This document shows positions 53,843-61,935 of a stretch of DNA of 64,000 nucleotides, in pieces. A program made the translations under genes and the position numbers. The notes under the pieces were generated by a model. It did not search any database. It had not been told where the DNA came from and saw nothing but the letters and a program-made list of their open reading frames with translations. Source of the DNA: JBBROS01 sp964246015 (GTDB taxonomy: Bacteria > Pseudomonadota > Alphaproteobacteria > Acetobacterales > Acetobacteraceae); contig CAXTPG010000002.1 of the NCBI GenBank assembly GCA_964246015.1, positions 1 to 64,000 of the forward strand, in the 5' to 3' direction. Numbering within the stretch: the first letter of the stretch is position 1; the number at the start of each line of letters is the position of its first letter.

Positions 53843-54729
53843 ATGGCCCCCTGTTCCGCCAGATACCGCTCGACCAGCGGCCCCCACACAGCTGATCCTC
53901 CGCGCCCGAAGAACAAGCGGTGCCCGTCCTCTTCGAAGCCCGGCAGCGCGACGATACGCGCCTTGCCGCCTGCCTCGGTGAAGGCGCGGTGCAGCGCCGC
54001 CGCGATGGTGGGCGAGAAATACGTGTCGTTGGCGGTGTAGACCCACAGCATGGGCGTGGTCGCGGTCCGGCCCAGGCGGCCGGCGGCGGCGGCCAGGTTC
54101 TCGGGGCGGCAGTTGTTGTGCGGCCGGTTGCCGGAATGGCCGCCGCGCCCGCCCGCCATGCTGACGAGCGCGGCCACGCCGGGATGCGGGACGCTGTCCA
54201 GGCCCATCGCCGCCCAGCCGCCGGCGGACTGGCCCACGACGATGGCGCCGTCCCGCCGGGCCTGCGGCAACGACAGGGCGTAGGCGACGGTCGCCGCCAC
54301 GTCGCGCGCCGATTCGCGGGCCGCACGCTCGTACGCGTCGACGGAGCAGTCGCCCGAGGTTTCGGCATAGGCGCCGCCGGTCCCGCCATAGCCCCGGCGC
54401 AGGGACAAGGCGACCAGGTAGCCCCGGTCGAGGAACCACCGCACCGCCTCCGACTCGCAGGAGGTCAACTGCATGCCGGGCCGGGCGCTGGCGAGCGGGG
54501 GGGAGCCGTGGGCGATGACGACGACGCGGGCCGGGCGTTCGCCGACGGGCCGGCAGACGCGGCCGAGCAGCATCGCCTGGGTGCCGTCTGGCTGGGGGGC
54601 GGGGATCATGTGGGTCTGTTGCCGCGCCGGCCCGTCGGGCGGGCCGGCGGGGCCGGGCTGGGACGCTTCGATGCGGGGGGCGGCGCAGGCCCCGAGCAGC
54701 AGCAGGAGCGTGACGGCGAGGCTACGCAT
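53839..54729 (-). CDS. Lipoprotein alpha/beta hydrolase
   Basis: 296 residues. The N-terminus MRSLAVTLLLLLGACA carries a lipobox (LLGAC), so it is probably membrane-anchored. The hydrolase fold has the nucleophile serine in GQSAGG, a likely acid in YTANDTY, and a histidine in EEDGHRLFF. The substrate is unknown; related to dienelactone hydrolase or dipeptidyl peptidase-type esterases. It is coupled by overlap to an exported glutathione peroxidase, which may mean the two act in the periplasm together. It starts 20 bases after smpB on the same strand. Confidence 0.82.
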   Translation of the reverse strand: MRSLAVTLLLLLGACAAPRIEASQPGPAGPPDGPARQQTHMIPAPQPDGTQAMLLGRVCRPVGERPARVVVIAHGSPPLASARPGMQLTSCESEAVRWFLDRGYLVALSLRRGYGGTGGAYAETSGDCSVDAYERAARESARDVAATVAYALSLPQARRDGAIVVGQSAGGWAAMGLDSVPHPGVAALVSMAGGRGGHSGNRPHNNCRPENLAAAAGRLGRTATTPMLWVYTANDTYFSPTIAAALHRAFTEAGGKARIVALPGFEEDGHRLFFGRGGSAVWGPLVERYLAEQGAI

Positions 54730-54750
54730 CGTGCATCCCCTATGGGTTGG

Positions 54751-55239
54751 TCAGCCCTTTTCGCCGCGCATCAGGCGGGCCTTGTCGCGCTGCCAGTCGC
54801 GGGCGGCGATGGCGTGGCGCTTGTCCTGCTTCTTGCGGCCTTCGCCGATGCCGAGGAGGACCTTCGCCATGCCACGCTCGTTGAAGTGGATGTCGAGCGG
54901 GACGAGGGACATGCCGTCCCGCGTGGCGGCGCCGAGCAGGGTGTCGATCTGCTTCTTCTTCAGCAGCAGCTTGCGGGGGGCGCGGGGCTCGAAGCGCGAG
55001 AGGATGCCGCCCTGGTATTCCGGGATGTAGCAGTTGAACAGGAACAGCTCGCCGTCCCGTTCGCCGGCCCAGGCCTCGGTGAGGGTGGCGCGGCCGTGGC
55101 GGAGGGATTTGACCTCGGGGCCCTTGAGCACGACGCCGGCTTCCATCGTCTGCTTGATGGTGTAGTCGAAGCGGGCCTTGCGGTTCTGGGCGGCGATGCC
55201 GTGGCTGATCAGGCCGGATTTCTTCTTGGGTTCGGCCAT
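54751..55239 (-). CDS. smpB: SsrA-binding protein SmpB
   Basis: 162 residues. Binds tmRNA and brings it to stalled ribosomes for trans-translation. Family blocks: AQNRKARFDYTIKQTMEAGVVLKGPEVKSLR, NCYIPEYQ, the KKKQIDTLLG stretch and the C-terminal GKKQHDKR-like KKQDKRHAIAARDWQRDKAR. ATG 55239 overlaps the dapA stop (TGATG). The dapA-smpB pair is a usual alphaproteobacterial arrangement. The ssrA gene itself is not visible here. Confidence 0.96.
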   Translation of the reverse strand: MAEPKKKSGLISHGIAAQNRKARFDYTIKQTMEAGVVLKGPEVKSLRHGRATLTEAWAGERDGELFLFNCYIPEYQGGILSRFEPRAPRKLLLKKKQIDTLLGAATRDGMSLVPLDIHFNERGMAKVLLGIGEGRKKQDKRHAIAARDWQRDKARLMRGEKG

Positions 55240-56117
55240 CAGTTCAGCAGGCCAGCCCCTGTCATGGCGGCGCGGATCTGCGCGCGCACCGGCTCGCTGA
55301 CGGGCGCCATCGGCAGGCGGCAGTGGTCGGTGCCGTGGCCGATGAGGCTTGCGGCGTATTTCACGGGAGCGGGGCTGGTTTCCGCGAACATCGCGTCGTG
55401 CAGGTCCAGCAGGCGCTCCTGGATCGCCATCGCGGCCTCGATCTCGCCTTCCGCCCAGTGGCGGTGCATGGCGCTGCACAAAGCGGGGGCGACGTTTGCG
55501 GTGACGCTGATGCAGCCGTGGCCGCCGGCGGCGAGGAAGGCGAGGCGGGTGTGGTCCTCGCCGGAAAGCTGGACGAAATCCGGGCCGCAGGCGCGCTTCT
55601 GGTGCAGCGGGCGGGCGAGGTTCGCAGTGGAATCCTTCACGCCGACGATGTTCCGGTGCTGGGCGAGCCGGGCCATGGTCTCGACGCTCATGTCGACGAC
55701 GCTGCGGCTGGGGATGTTGTAGATGATGATGGGCAGGTCGGCGGCGTCGGCGATGGCGGTGTAGTGCAGCTCGAGACCGGCCTGGGTGGGCTTGTTGTAG
55801 TAGGGCGTGACGACGAGGGCGGCGTCGGCGCCGGCGGCCTTTGCGTGCTTGGTCAACGAGACGGCCTCGGCCGTGCTGTTTGAGCCGGTGCCGGCGATGA
55901 CGGGGACGCGGCCGGCGGCGGCTTCGACGGCGAGTTCGACGATGCGGCAGTGTTCGGCATGGGTGAGGGTCGGGCTTTCGCCGGTGGTGCCGACGGGCAC
56001 GATGCCGTCGGTGCCCTGCCCGACCTGCCAGTCGACGAAGGCGGAGAACGCGGCCTCATCGATGCTGCCGTCGGCCCGCATCGGGGTGATGAGGGCGACG
56101 AGCGAACCCTTGAACAT
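55239..56117 (-). CDS. dapA: 4-hydroxy-tetrahydrodipicolinate synthase
   Basis: 292 residues. First step of the lysine/diaminopimelate branch, condensing pyruvate and aspartate semialdehyde; supplies cell wall and lysine. Motifs: GTTGESPTLTHAEH, TGSNSTAEAVSLTKHAKAAGADAALVVTPYYNKPTQ, IIYNIPSRS, and the Schiff-base lysine in VGVKDST. Upstream, about 50 bases before the ATG, CATAAT on the minus strand is a possible -10 element. smpB follows immediately. In many alphaproteobacteria, slt lies divergently upstream; here a nuclease cassette separates them. Confidence 0.97.
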   Translation of the reverse strand: MFKGSLVALITPMRADGSIDEAAFSAFVDWQVGQGTDGIVPVGTTGESPTLTHAEHCRIVELAVEAAAGRVPVIAGTGSNSTAEAVSLTKHAKAAGADAALVVTPYYNKPTQAGLELHYTAIADAADLPIIIYNIPSRSVVDMSVETMARLAQHRNIVGVKDSTANLARPLHQKRACGPDFVQLSGEDHTRLAFLAAGGHGCISVTANVAPALCSAMHRHWAEGEIEAAMAIQERLLDLHDAMFAETSPAPVKYAASLIGHGTDHCRLPMAPVSEPVRAQIRAAMTGAGLLN

Positions 56118-56259
56118 GACGCTGCCTCCAGCCTGCCGCCGACGCGGTATGGCCGCCGCGGGGAGCGCACATTATGACCATCGGGGCGCAATGGGAAACG
56201 CTTTGCATGGAGAGCAGCATACCGTGGGCCGCAGACCGGTAGCGCCGTCATCGCGGCAG

Positions 56260-56673
56260 ATGGTCATGCAGTGCATTGTCGAGTTCACGGTCGACGGCCC
56301 TGCCCTATCGGCGCGAGCGAAAAACCGCGGTCTGCTGGCCGAGTGGAAACAACGGGTTCGCCAGGCGGCCGCCATCGCATTGTCGGGTGTGACGACGACC
56401 GAAACGGGGATGGTCGAGGTTCGGATTTCCGAGTTCAGCGAGAAGCAGAGGCGCGACCGGGACAATGTGGCTAAACCGATCCTCGACGCCCTCCAGGGCG
56501 TCATCTACGACGGCGACGGTCAGGTCGCGCTCCTGCATGCCGAATGGCGCGACATCGCGGCGCCATATGTCGTACGCTACATGTCGCCCGTGCTCGCCGC
56601 CGCCTTCGTCAGCGGAGGACAGTTCGTCTGGATACGCGTCAACCATCACACGCCGCGGAAGGAGTTGAGTTGA
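56260..56673 (+). CDS. RusA-like endonuclease (Holliday junction resolvase family)
   Basis: 137 residues from ATG 56260 (an ATG at 56191 would add 23 residues with no family match, and 56266 is also possible). The RusA pattern is clear: a FxVDGPALSARAKNR-like N-terminal strand and the acidic core D66-R-D68-N69-x2-K72-x3-D76 followed by D84-G-D86 (RDRDNVAKPILD; IYDGDGQV). RusA cuts branched DNA such as Holliday junctions. Such genes often ride on phages, but no phage genes surround this one. Base composition here looks lower in G+C than the flanks. The stop overlaps the next ATG (TGATG). Confidence 0.82.
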   Translation: MVMQCIVEFTVDGPALSARAKNRGLLAEWKQRVRQAAAIALSGVTTTETGMVEVRISEFSEKQRRDRDNVAKPILDALQGVIYDGDGQVALLHAEWRDIAAPYVVRYMSPVLAAAFVSGGQFVWIRVNHHTPRKELS

Positions 56674-57335
56674 TGACGAAAAGTGCCGACACGGTCGAGC
56701 GTCGCAAGGTGCGGTCGCTTGCCCGCCGATACAGGCGGGAGGGGTACCGCGTCGAGTTTCCGGACCGTGGCGGCGCGGTGCCTTCGTTCCTGGACCAGAC
56801 CAGGCCCGACCTGATCGCGGAGAGCGCATCGGACAATGTCGTGATCCAGGTGAAACGCGGCGACAAGGTCCGCGGCGCCAACGATATGGTCGAGATTGCC
56901 GAACGGGTCGCCCGCCAGCCCGGTTGGCGGTTCGAGTTGGTGACAGTCCGCGCTCCGGCCCTTCAGACCCACGTATCTGCCGACGTGATGCGGACGTTCA
57001 CGCACGAGCTTAGACGGGCCATGGATGCGGGACTGCTGGACCTCGCGCACCTGTCTGCGCTGGCCCTGGTGGAACAGCTGCTTACCGAGGTCGCGGTCGC
57101 GAACCATCTGAAGGTGCAAGACTCGTCGGCGAGGAACGCGGAAGAACTCGTCGTGCAGGGCGTTATTCCAACGCACGCGCTGAAGACCCTCGATGAGGCG
57201 GCCTTGGTCAGAAAACAGGTCTTCGAGGGCGCCGCGACACCCCAGCGCACCGCAGAAGCGATCGGGGGACTGCTCGAACTCGCGAACCGGCTGTGCGCGG
57301 ACGCGCCGGGCCAGTCGCCGCGGCACGCCGCGTAG
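56673..57335 (+). CDS. PD-(D/E)xK nuclease, AHJR-like restriction endonuclease fold
   Basis: 220 residues. The first 100 contain a PD-(D/E)xK-type core: P45-D46 (TRPDLIAES), then Q59-V-K61 (NVVIQVKRGDK), where the usual glutamate is a glutamine. The rest (100-220) is helical. It looks like the family of AHJR-like (archaeal Holliday-junction resolvase-like) endonucleases proposed in conflict systems. GGAAGGAG precedes the ATG at 56673, which overlaps the RusA-like stop. The two nucleases form a two-gene unit of lower G+C than their surroundings, lying between dapA and slt. Its role is unknown; DNA repair or phage defence are both possible. Confidence 0.72.
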   Translation: MTKSADTVERRKVRSLARRYRREGYRVEFPDRGGAVPSFLDQTRPDLIAESASDNVVIQVKRGDKVRGANDMVEIAERVARQPGWRFELVTVRAPALQTHVSADVMRTFTHELRRAMDAGLLDLAHLSALALVEQLLTEVAVANHLKVQDSSARNAEELVVQGVIPTHALKTLDEAALVRKQVFEGAATPQRTAEAIGGLLELANRLCADAPGQSPRHAA

Positions 57336-57357
57336 CGCGCGGCCGGGCGGGTCGATC

Positions 57358-59304
57358 ATGCTGTCGGCCTTCGCGGGCATACGTCTGCTCCTGGTGGTGT
57401 CGGGCGTGTTCGCCGTTGTCCGTCCTGCCTGCGCCGACGCGCTGCTCGCCGCGATCCGCGCGGATAACTGGGTCCAGGCCGGCGCGCTTGCCGCAGCGGA
57501 GCCTGATCCGCTGGTGCGCAAGCTGGTGCTGTACTACCGGTTGCTGACGCCCGGGGGCGCGCGGGCGGCGGAGATCGCGGCGTTCATGGCGGACAGCCCG
57601 GATTGGCCGCAGCAGGCGTTGCTCAGCCGGCGGCTGCAGGAGGCGCTGGCGGTCGACAAGGATGATCGGACGGTGCTGGAGATCTGCCGGCAACGGCCGC
57701 CCACGGCCGTGCCGTCGATGCTGCGCTGCGCGGACGCGGCGGAGCGGTCGGGCGCCGCGGCGCCGGAGAGCCCGGCGCGGCGGGCGTGGGTCGCGGGGAT
57801 CACGGATGCGGCCGGGGAGGCGGCGTTCATGCGACGCTGGGCCGGGCAGATCACGATTGAGGACCAGTGGCGGCGGTTCGACCGGCTGGCCTGGACGGAG
57901 AGCGCGGCGCCCGGCGGGCCTGCGGCGCGGCAGGCGGTGCGCGTGGCGGCGGCGCAGCGGCCGGCGGCGGAGGCTCGGCTGGCGTTGAAACGGGACGACG
58001 CGACCGCCCCTGCCCTGGCGGCGGCGCTGGCGGAGCCGGCGCGGTCCGACCCGGCGCTGGTGTACGAGCTGGCCCGCTGGTACCGGCGCGCCGGACAGGA
58101 CCGGGATGCAGTGCGGGTCTGGACCGGCGCCGGGGTCGCGGCGGAGCAGGCGGCCCCGGCGGAGCGGCGGGCTGCGTTCTGGGACGAGCGGAACCTGCTC
58201 GCGCGGCGGCTGTTGCGGGCGAACGAGGCGGAGCTGGCGTATGCCGTCGTCGCTTCCCCGGCGGCGAGTGCGGAGGGGGCGCTGGATTCGGCGTTCCTGG
58301 CCGGGTGGATCGCGCTGCGGCGACTGGACCGGGCGGAGCAGGCGGCCGGGCATTTCTCGCGGTTGGCCGGGTTGTCGCCGGCGGCGATCACGCAGGGGCG
58401 GGCGCATTACTGGCTGGGGCGGGCGCAGGCGGCGGGGGACGAGGCGGCGGCGCGGGCTTCGTTTGCCGAGGCGGCGCGCTGGCCCACGACGTATTACGGA
58501 CAGCTTGCGGCGTTGGCGCTGGGTGACGACGCGTTGGCGTCCCGCATCGCCGCGACGCAGGACCCGGCCTGGGACAATGCCCGGGCGCTCGCGTTCCTGG
58601 CGCAGGACGGGGCGCGGGCGGCGGTGCTGCTGGCCGCATGGGGGGAGCCGCGGCGGGCGAAGGCGTTCATCGCGCGGCTGGACGAGGTGGCGCCGGACGC
58701 TGCGGAGCGGGCGCTGGCGGCGCGGTTGGCGCTGGGGCTGGGGCTGCCGGACACGGCGGTGGCGATCGCCCGGCGTGCCGGGCGGGACGGGGTGATGCTG
58801 CCGGGGGCGGGGTGGCCCGCGGCGGTGGAGCCGCCGGGCGGGGGGGTGGAGCAGGCGGTGATCCTGGGGCTGATCCGGCAGGAGAGCAGCTTCGACGTGC
58901 AGGCGACGAGTCCGGTGGGCGCGCGCGGGTTGATGCAGTTGATGCCGGGCACGGCGGCGGCGGTCGCGAAGAAGCTGGGGGTGGCGGCGAACGTGCCGGC
59001 GCTGACGGTGGATGCCGCCTACAACATGCGGCTGGGGACCACGTATCTGCGGGACCTGCTGACGCAGTTCGACAGCGCGTTGCCGCTGGCCATCGCGGGC
59101 TACAACGCCGGGCCGGGGCGGGTGCGGGACTGGCTGGTGGCGCAGGATCCGTGGGCCGGGGAAGCGGCGATGATCGACTGGATCGAGCTGATTCCGTTCA
59201 ACGAGACGCGGAACTACGTGCAGCGGGTGATCGAGAACATCGTGCTGTATCGCGCGCAGCTCGGCGCCACGGGGCCGCACCCCGTGGGCGCGCGGCGCGG
59301 ATGA
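57358..59304 (+). CDS. slt: Soluble lytic murein transglycosylase
   Basis: 648 residues: signal peptide (MLSAFAGIRLLLVVSGVFAVVRPACA), a long helical superhelix domain (30-490), and a C-terminal catalytic domain with the glutamate in LIRQESSFDVQATSPVGARGLMQLMPGTA and the later AGYNAGPGRV. It cleaves peptidoglycan glycan strands to anhydro-muropeptides in the periplasm. ATG 57358 starts the signal peptide. The frame is open further upstream into the nuclease gene but does not match the family. Followed in tight order by pgpA and cinA. Confidence 0.94.
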   Translation: MLSAFAGIRLLLVVSGVFAVVRPACADALLAAIRADNWVQAGALAAAEPDPLVRKLVLYYRLLTPGGARAAEIAAFMADSPDWPQQALLSRRLQEALAVDKDDRTVLEICRQRPPTAVPSMLRCADAAERSGAAAPESPARRAWVAGITDAAGEAAFMRRWAGQITIEDQWRRFDRLAWTESAAPGGPAARQAVRVAAAQRPAAEARLALKRDDATAPALAAALAEPARSDPALVYELARWYRRAGQDRDAVRVWTGAGVAAEQAAPAERRAAFWDERNLLARRLLRANEAELAYAVVASPAASAEGALDSAFLAGWIALRRLDRAEQAAGHFSRLAGLSPAAITQGRAHYWLGRAQAAGDEAAARASFAEAARWPTTYYGQLAALALGDDALASRIAATQDPAWDNARALAFLAQDGARAAVLLAAWGEPRRAKAFIARLDEVAPDAAERALAARLALGLGLPDTAVAIARRAGRDGVMLPGAGWPAAVEPPGGGVEQAVILGLIRQESSFDVQATSPVGARGLMQLMPGTAAAVAKKLGVAANVPALTVDAAYNMRLGTTYLRDLLTQFDSALPLAIAGYNAGPGRVRDWLVAQDPWAGEAAMIDWIELIPFNETRNYVQRVIENIVLYRAQLGATGPHPVGARRG

Positions 59305-59756
59305 GCAGCCGGGTGGTGGCGAGCTTCGGGGGCGTCGGGTTCTTTCCGGTCGCGCCGGGGACGGCCGGGTCGTTGGCGGCGCTGGGGCTGGGGGCTTGGG
59401 CGATGCAGGGGCCGGGGTGGCTGCTGCCGGTGCTGGCGGCGGGGGCGACTGCGGCCGGGTTCCTTGCGATTCCGCGGGCGGTGGCGGACCGGCGGACGGA
59501 CCCGGGCTGGGTTGTGATCGACGAGGTGGCGGGGCAGTGGGTCGCGCTGCTGGGGCTGGGGGCGGCGACGGTGCCGGGGCTGGTTGCGGCGTTCGTGCTG
59601 TTCCGGGTGCTGGACATCTGGAAGCCGGGTCCGGTGGGGTGGGCGGACCGGCAGGATGGCGCGTTCGGGATCATGGTCGACGACGTGCTGGCGGGGGCGA
59701 TCGTGGCGCTGCTGCTGGTGGGCGCGCGGTGGGCGGGCGTGGAGGGGTTGGGATGA
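59301..59756 (+). CDS. pgpA: Phosphatidylglycerophosphatase A
   Basis: 151 residues, an integral membrane phosphatase that makes phosphatidylglycerol from its phosphate. Family motifs: VGFFPVAPGTAGSL, VVIDEVAGQWVAL, FRVLDIWKPGPVGWAD and GIMVDDVLAG, giving the aspartate-rich active site. ATG at 59301 overlaps the slt stop (ATGA), and its own stop overlaps cinA (ATGA), so all three are coupled. Confidence 0.95.
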   Translation: MSSRVVASFGGVGFFPVAPGTAGSLAALGLGAWAMQGPGWLLPVLAAGATAAGFLAIPRAVADRRTDPGWVVIDEVAGQWVALLGLGAATVPGLVAAFVLFRVLDIWKPGPVGWADRQDGAFGIMVDDVLAGAIVALLLVGARWAGVEGLG

Positions 59757-60232
59757 TCGACGATGGGATTGCCGGCGCCGCGCGGGCGTTGCTGGCGCGG
59801 TTGCGGGCGCGTGGGGTGATGGTCGCGACGGCGGAGAGCTGCACGGGGGGGCTGATCGCGGCGGCGCTGACGGAGATCGCGGGGTCGTCGGACGTGGTGG
59901 ACCGGGGGTTCGTGACGTATTCGAACGCGGCGAAGGCTTCGATGCTGGGGGTGGATCCCGGGGTGATCGCGGCGCAGGGGGCGGTGAGCGAGGCGGTCGC
60001 GCGGGCGATGGCGGAGGGTGCGCTGGCGCGGTCGGAGGCGGGGGTGGCGGTGGCCGTGACGGGGGTCGCGGGGCCCGGGGGCGGGAGTGCGGAGAAGCCG
60101 GTGGGGACCGTGTGGTTCGGGCTGGCGGCCCTGGGGGTCGTGACGCGGACGGAGCGTGTGGTGTTTCCGGGGGATCGGGCGGCGGTGCGGCGGGCGACGG
60201 TGCTGCATGCGTTCGGGATGTTGGGGGGATGA
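59753..60232 (+). CDS. cinA: Nicotinamide-nucleotide amidohydrolase (CinA C-terminal domain type)
   Basis: 159 residues, only the CinA amidohydrolase domain, which deamidates NMN to nicotinic acid mononucleotide in pyridine salvage. Motifs: TAESCTGGLIAAALTEIAGSS with the catalytic serine/threonine region, GFVTYSNAAKASMLGV, and VTGVAGPGGGSAEKPVGTVWFG. ATG overlaps the pgpA stop. A terminator follows. The longer fusion with a molybdopterin-like domain found in some bacteria is absent. Confidence 0.94.
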   Translation: MIDDGIAGAARALLARLRARGVMVATAESCTGGLIAAALTEIAGSSDVVDRGFVTYSNAAKASMLGVDPGVIAAQGAVSEAVARAMAEGALARSEAGVAVAVTGVAGPGGGSAEKPVGTVWFGLAALGVVTRTERVVFPGDRAAVRRATVLHAFGMLGG

Positions 60233-60289
60233 GGGCATCGTTGCGGCACCCGCATTTCGGCAGGACCGGCAAGCACCGCCATCCCCGCA

Positions 60290-60311
60290 CTCTCCCGACG
60301 GGAGGGGTTTT
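60290..60311 (+). terminator. Terminator after the slt-pgpA-cinA operon
   Basis: CTCTCCC (60290-60296), GAC, GGGAGGG (60300-60306) forms a 7-bp stem with one G-T pair, followed by G then TTTT. It ends the cinA transcript about 60 bases after the stop, just before the converging EF-hand gene. Confidence 0.75.
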
Positions 60312-60313
60312 GG

Positions 60314-60667
60314 CTACGGGATGGGTTTGCGGGCGGCCCGTTGAGCGCGGTTGTGGGTGCGGATGTCGTCCATCGTGACGTAGCCCTTGTGGGCGGTGTC
60401 GATGGCGTCGAAGTGGCGGGCGACGTAGGTCATCTTGGCGGCTTTTGCCTGGTCGAGGGTCAGCTTGCCGTCCTTTGTCGTGTTGGCGGCTTCGAAGCGC
60501 TGCTGCATCGTCATGCGGGGCGTGCGCCGGGCGGGGGTCGCGGATGGGGCTGCGGCGGCTGGCGGGGCAGCGGTCGTGCCGGTCATCGGCGAGATGGTCT
60601 GCGCATAGGCCGGACCGCCGAGCAGGGCGGCGAGAGTCACGAGGACCGTGGTGAAGGCGGGGCGCAT
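60314..60667 (-). CDS. Secreted EF-hand-like protein
   Basis: 117 residues: signal peptide (MRPAFTTVLVTLAALLGGPAYAQ), an alanine- and proline-rich linker, and two EF-hand-like calcium loops, FEAANTTKDGKLTLDQAKA and FDAIDTAHKGYVTMDDI, neither with a fully canonical set of ligands. It probably binds calcium weakly in the periplasm. The start at 60667 has GGAGAACGCC-type sequence ahead; the frame is open 18 codons more upstream but lacks a signal peptide there. Confidence 0.8.
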   Translation of the reverse strand: MRPAFTTVLVTLAALLGGPAYAQTISPMTGTTAAPPAAAAPSATPARRTPRMTMQQRFEAANTTKDGKLTLDQAKAAKMTYVARHFDAIDTAHKGYVTMDDIRTHNRAQRAARKPIP

Positions 60668-60722
60668 GGCGTTCTCCGTTCTGTGACGCCCGGTTTCAGC
60701 GCACCCGGTCCCCGCCGGCAAG

Positions 60723-61799
60723 TTACGATGCGTGACTGGTCGCGACGACTTCCCGCAGCACGGCGATGGCCTCGTGGATCCCGGCCTCGTCCACGTCCAG
60801 ATGGGTGCAGGCGCGGACGCGGTGCTTGCCCATGACGGACACCATCAGGCCGTGCGCGCGGGCGCGGGCCGAGACCTCGGCGGCGGTGAGGCGGCTTCCG
60901 GACGTGTCGATGTAGACGAGGTTGGTTTCCGGAGGCTCGACCGCGAGGCCCTCGACCTGGGCGAGGCCGCGGGCGAGCGTCTTGGCGTTTGCGTGGTCCT
61001 GGGCCAGGCGGTCGATGTTGTGATCGAGCGCGTAGAGGCAGGCGGCGGCGCAGATGCCGCCCTGGCGCATCGCGCCGCCGATCCGCTGCTTCCAGCGCCA
61101 GGCGTCGCCGATGAACTCGGTGGAGCCGACGAGGACGGCGCCGAGGGGGGCGCCGAGTCCCTTGGTGAAGTCGAGCCAGACGGTGTCGTAGCCGGCGGCC
61201 ATCTCGGACGCGGGCACGCCGCTGGCGACGACGGCGTTCATCAGGCGGGCGCCGTCCATGTGGGTGACCATGCCGCGCTCGTGCGCCCAGCCGGCGACGG
61301 CGTTGAGGGAGTCGAGCGACCAGACGGCGCCGCCGCCGAGGTTTGCGGTCTGCTCCACCTCGACCATGCGTTGCGGGGGGGCGTTGCGGGAGCGGGGGCG
61401 TTCGGCGTGGGCGAGGTCGTCGATGCCGAACATGCCGTGATCGCCGGGCAGTCCGGTGACCTGGACGCCGGCGAGGGCCCAGGGTGCGCCGCCCTCGGCG
61501 GAGAGGATGTGGGCGGTGTGGTGGGCGAGGATCTCGTCGCCGGGGCGGCATTGGGTGAGGATCGCGACCTCGTTGCACATGGTGCCGGAGGGCATGAAGA
61601 CGGCGGCTTCCTTGCCCATGAGGGCGGCCATGCGCTCGCACAATGCGTTGACGGTGGGGTCGAGGCCCATCTGCTCGTCGCCGACCTCGGCCTCCATCAT
61701 CGCCTCTTTCATGGCGCGGGATGGGCGGGTCTGGGTGTCCGAGTAGAGGTTGACGCGGACGGGCACCGGTGAGGGCGGGGGCACGGGGGCGTGGACCAT
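60723..61799 (-). CDS. ltaE: Low-specificity threonine aldolase
   Basis: 358 residues, a PLP enzyme of fold type I that splits threonine to glycine and acetaldehyde. Key features: NLYSDTQTRPSRAMKEAM near the start, VFMPSGTMCNEVAI, HMDGARLMNAVVASG with the aspartate that binds PLP, and the Schiff-base lysine in DFTKGLGAPLGAVL. I use ATG 61799; a longer open frame upstream shows no match. Divergent from the peptide-binding protein gene across about 135 bases. Confidence 0.94.
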   Translation of the reverse strand: MVHAPVPPPSPVPVRVNLYSDTQTRPSRAMKEAMMEAEVGDEQMGLDPTVNALCERMAALMGKEAAVFMPSGTMCNEVAILTQCRPGDEILAHHTAHILSAEGGAPWALAGVQVTGLPGDHGMFGIDDLAHAERPRSRNAPPQRMVEVEQTANLGGGAVWSLDSLNAVAGWAHERGMVTHMDGARLMNAVVASGVPASEMAAGYDTVWLDFTKGLGAPLGAVLVGSTEFIGDAWRWKQRIGGAMRQGGICAAACLYALDHNIDRLAQDHANAKTLARGLAQVEGLAVEPPETNLVYIDTSGSRLTAAEVSARARAHGLMVSVMGKHRVRACTHLDVDEAGIHEAIAVLREVVATSHAS

Positions 61800-61935
61800 G
61801 TCGGGGCTTTCGTGGCTGCGGGTCGGGCTTAAGGCCGGGGGCGGGCCGTGACAAGGTTGGCGGGTGGCAAGCGGGGTATGGACGCGCCCCCGTCCGCGCC
61901 GTAGCGTTCCCTTCCTGCGACATACCGGGGGCGAC

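Noticed and set aside
56260..57335. Prophage remnant around the RusA-like gene
   Set aside because: RusA is often phage-borne, but there is no integrase, terminase, capsid or attachment repeat, and both flanks are housekeeping genes.
57208..59280. A long arginine- and proline-rich minus-strand open frame opposite slt
   Set aside because: It is the antisense shadow of slt, whose signal peptide and catalytic motifs are unmistakable.
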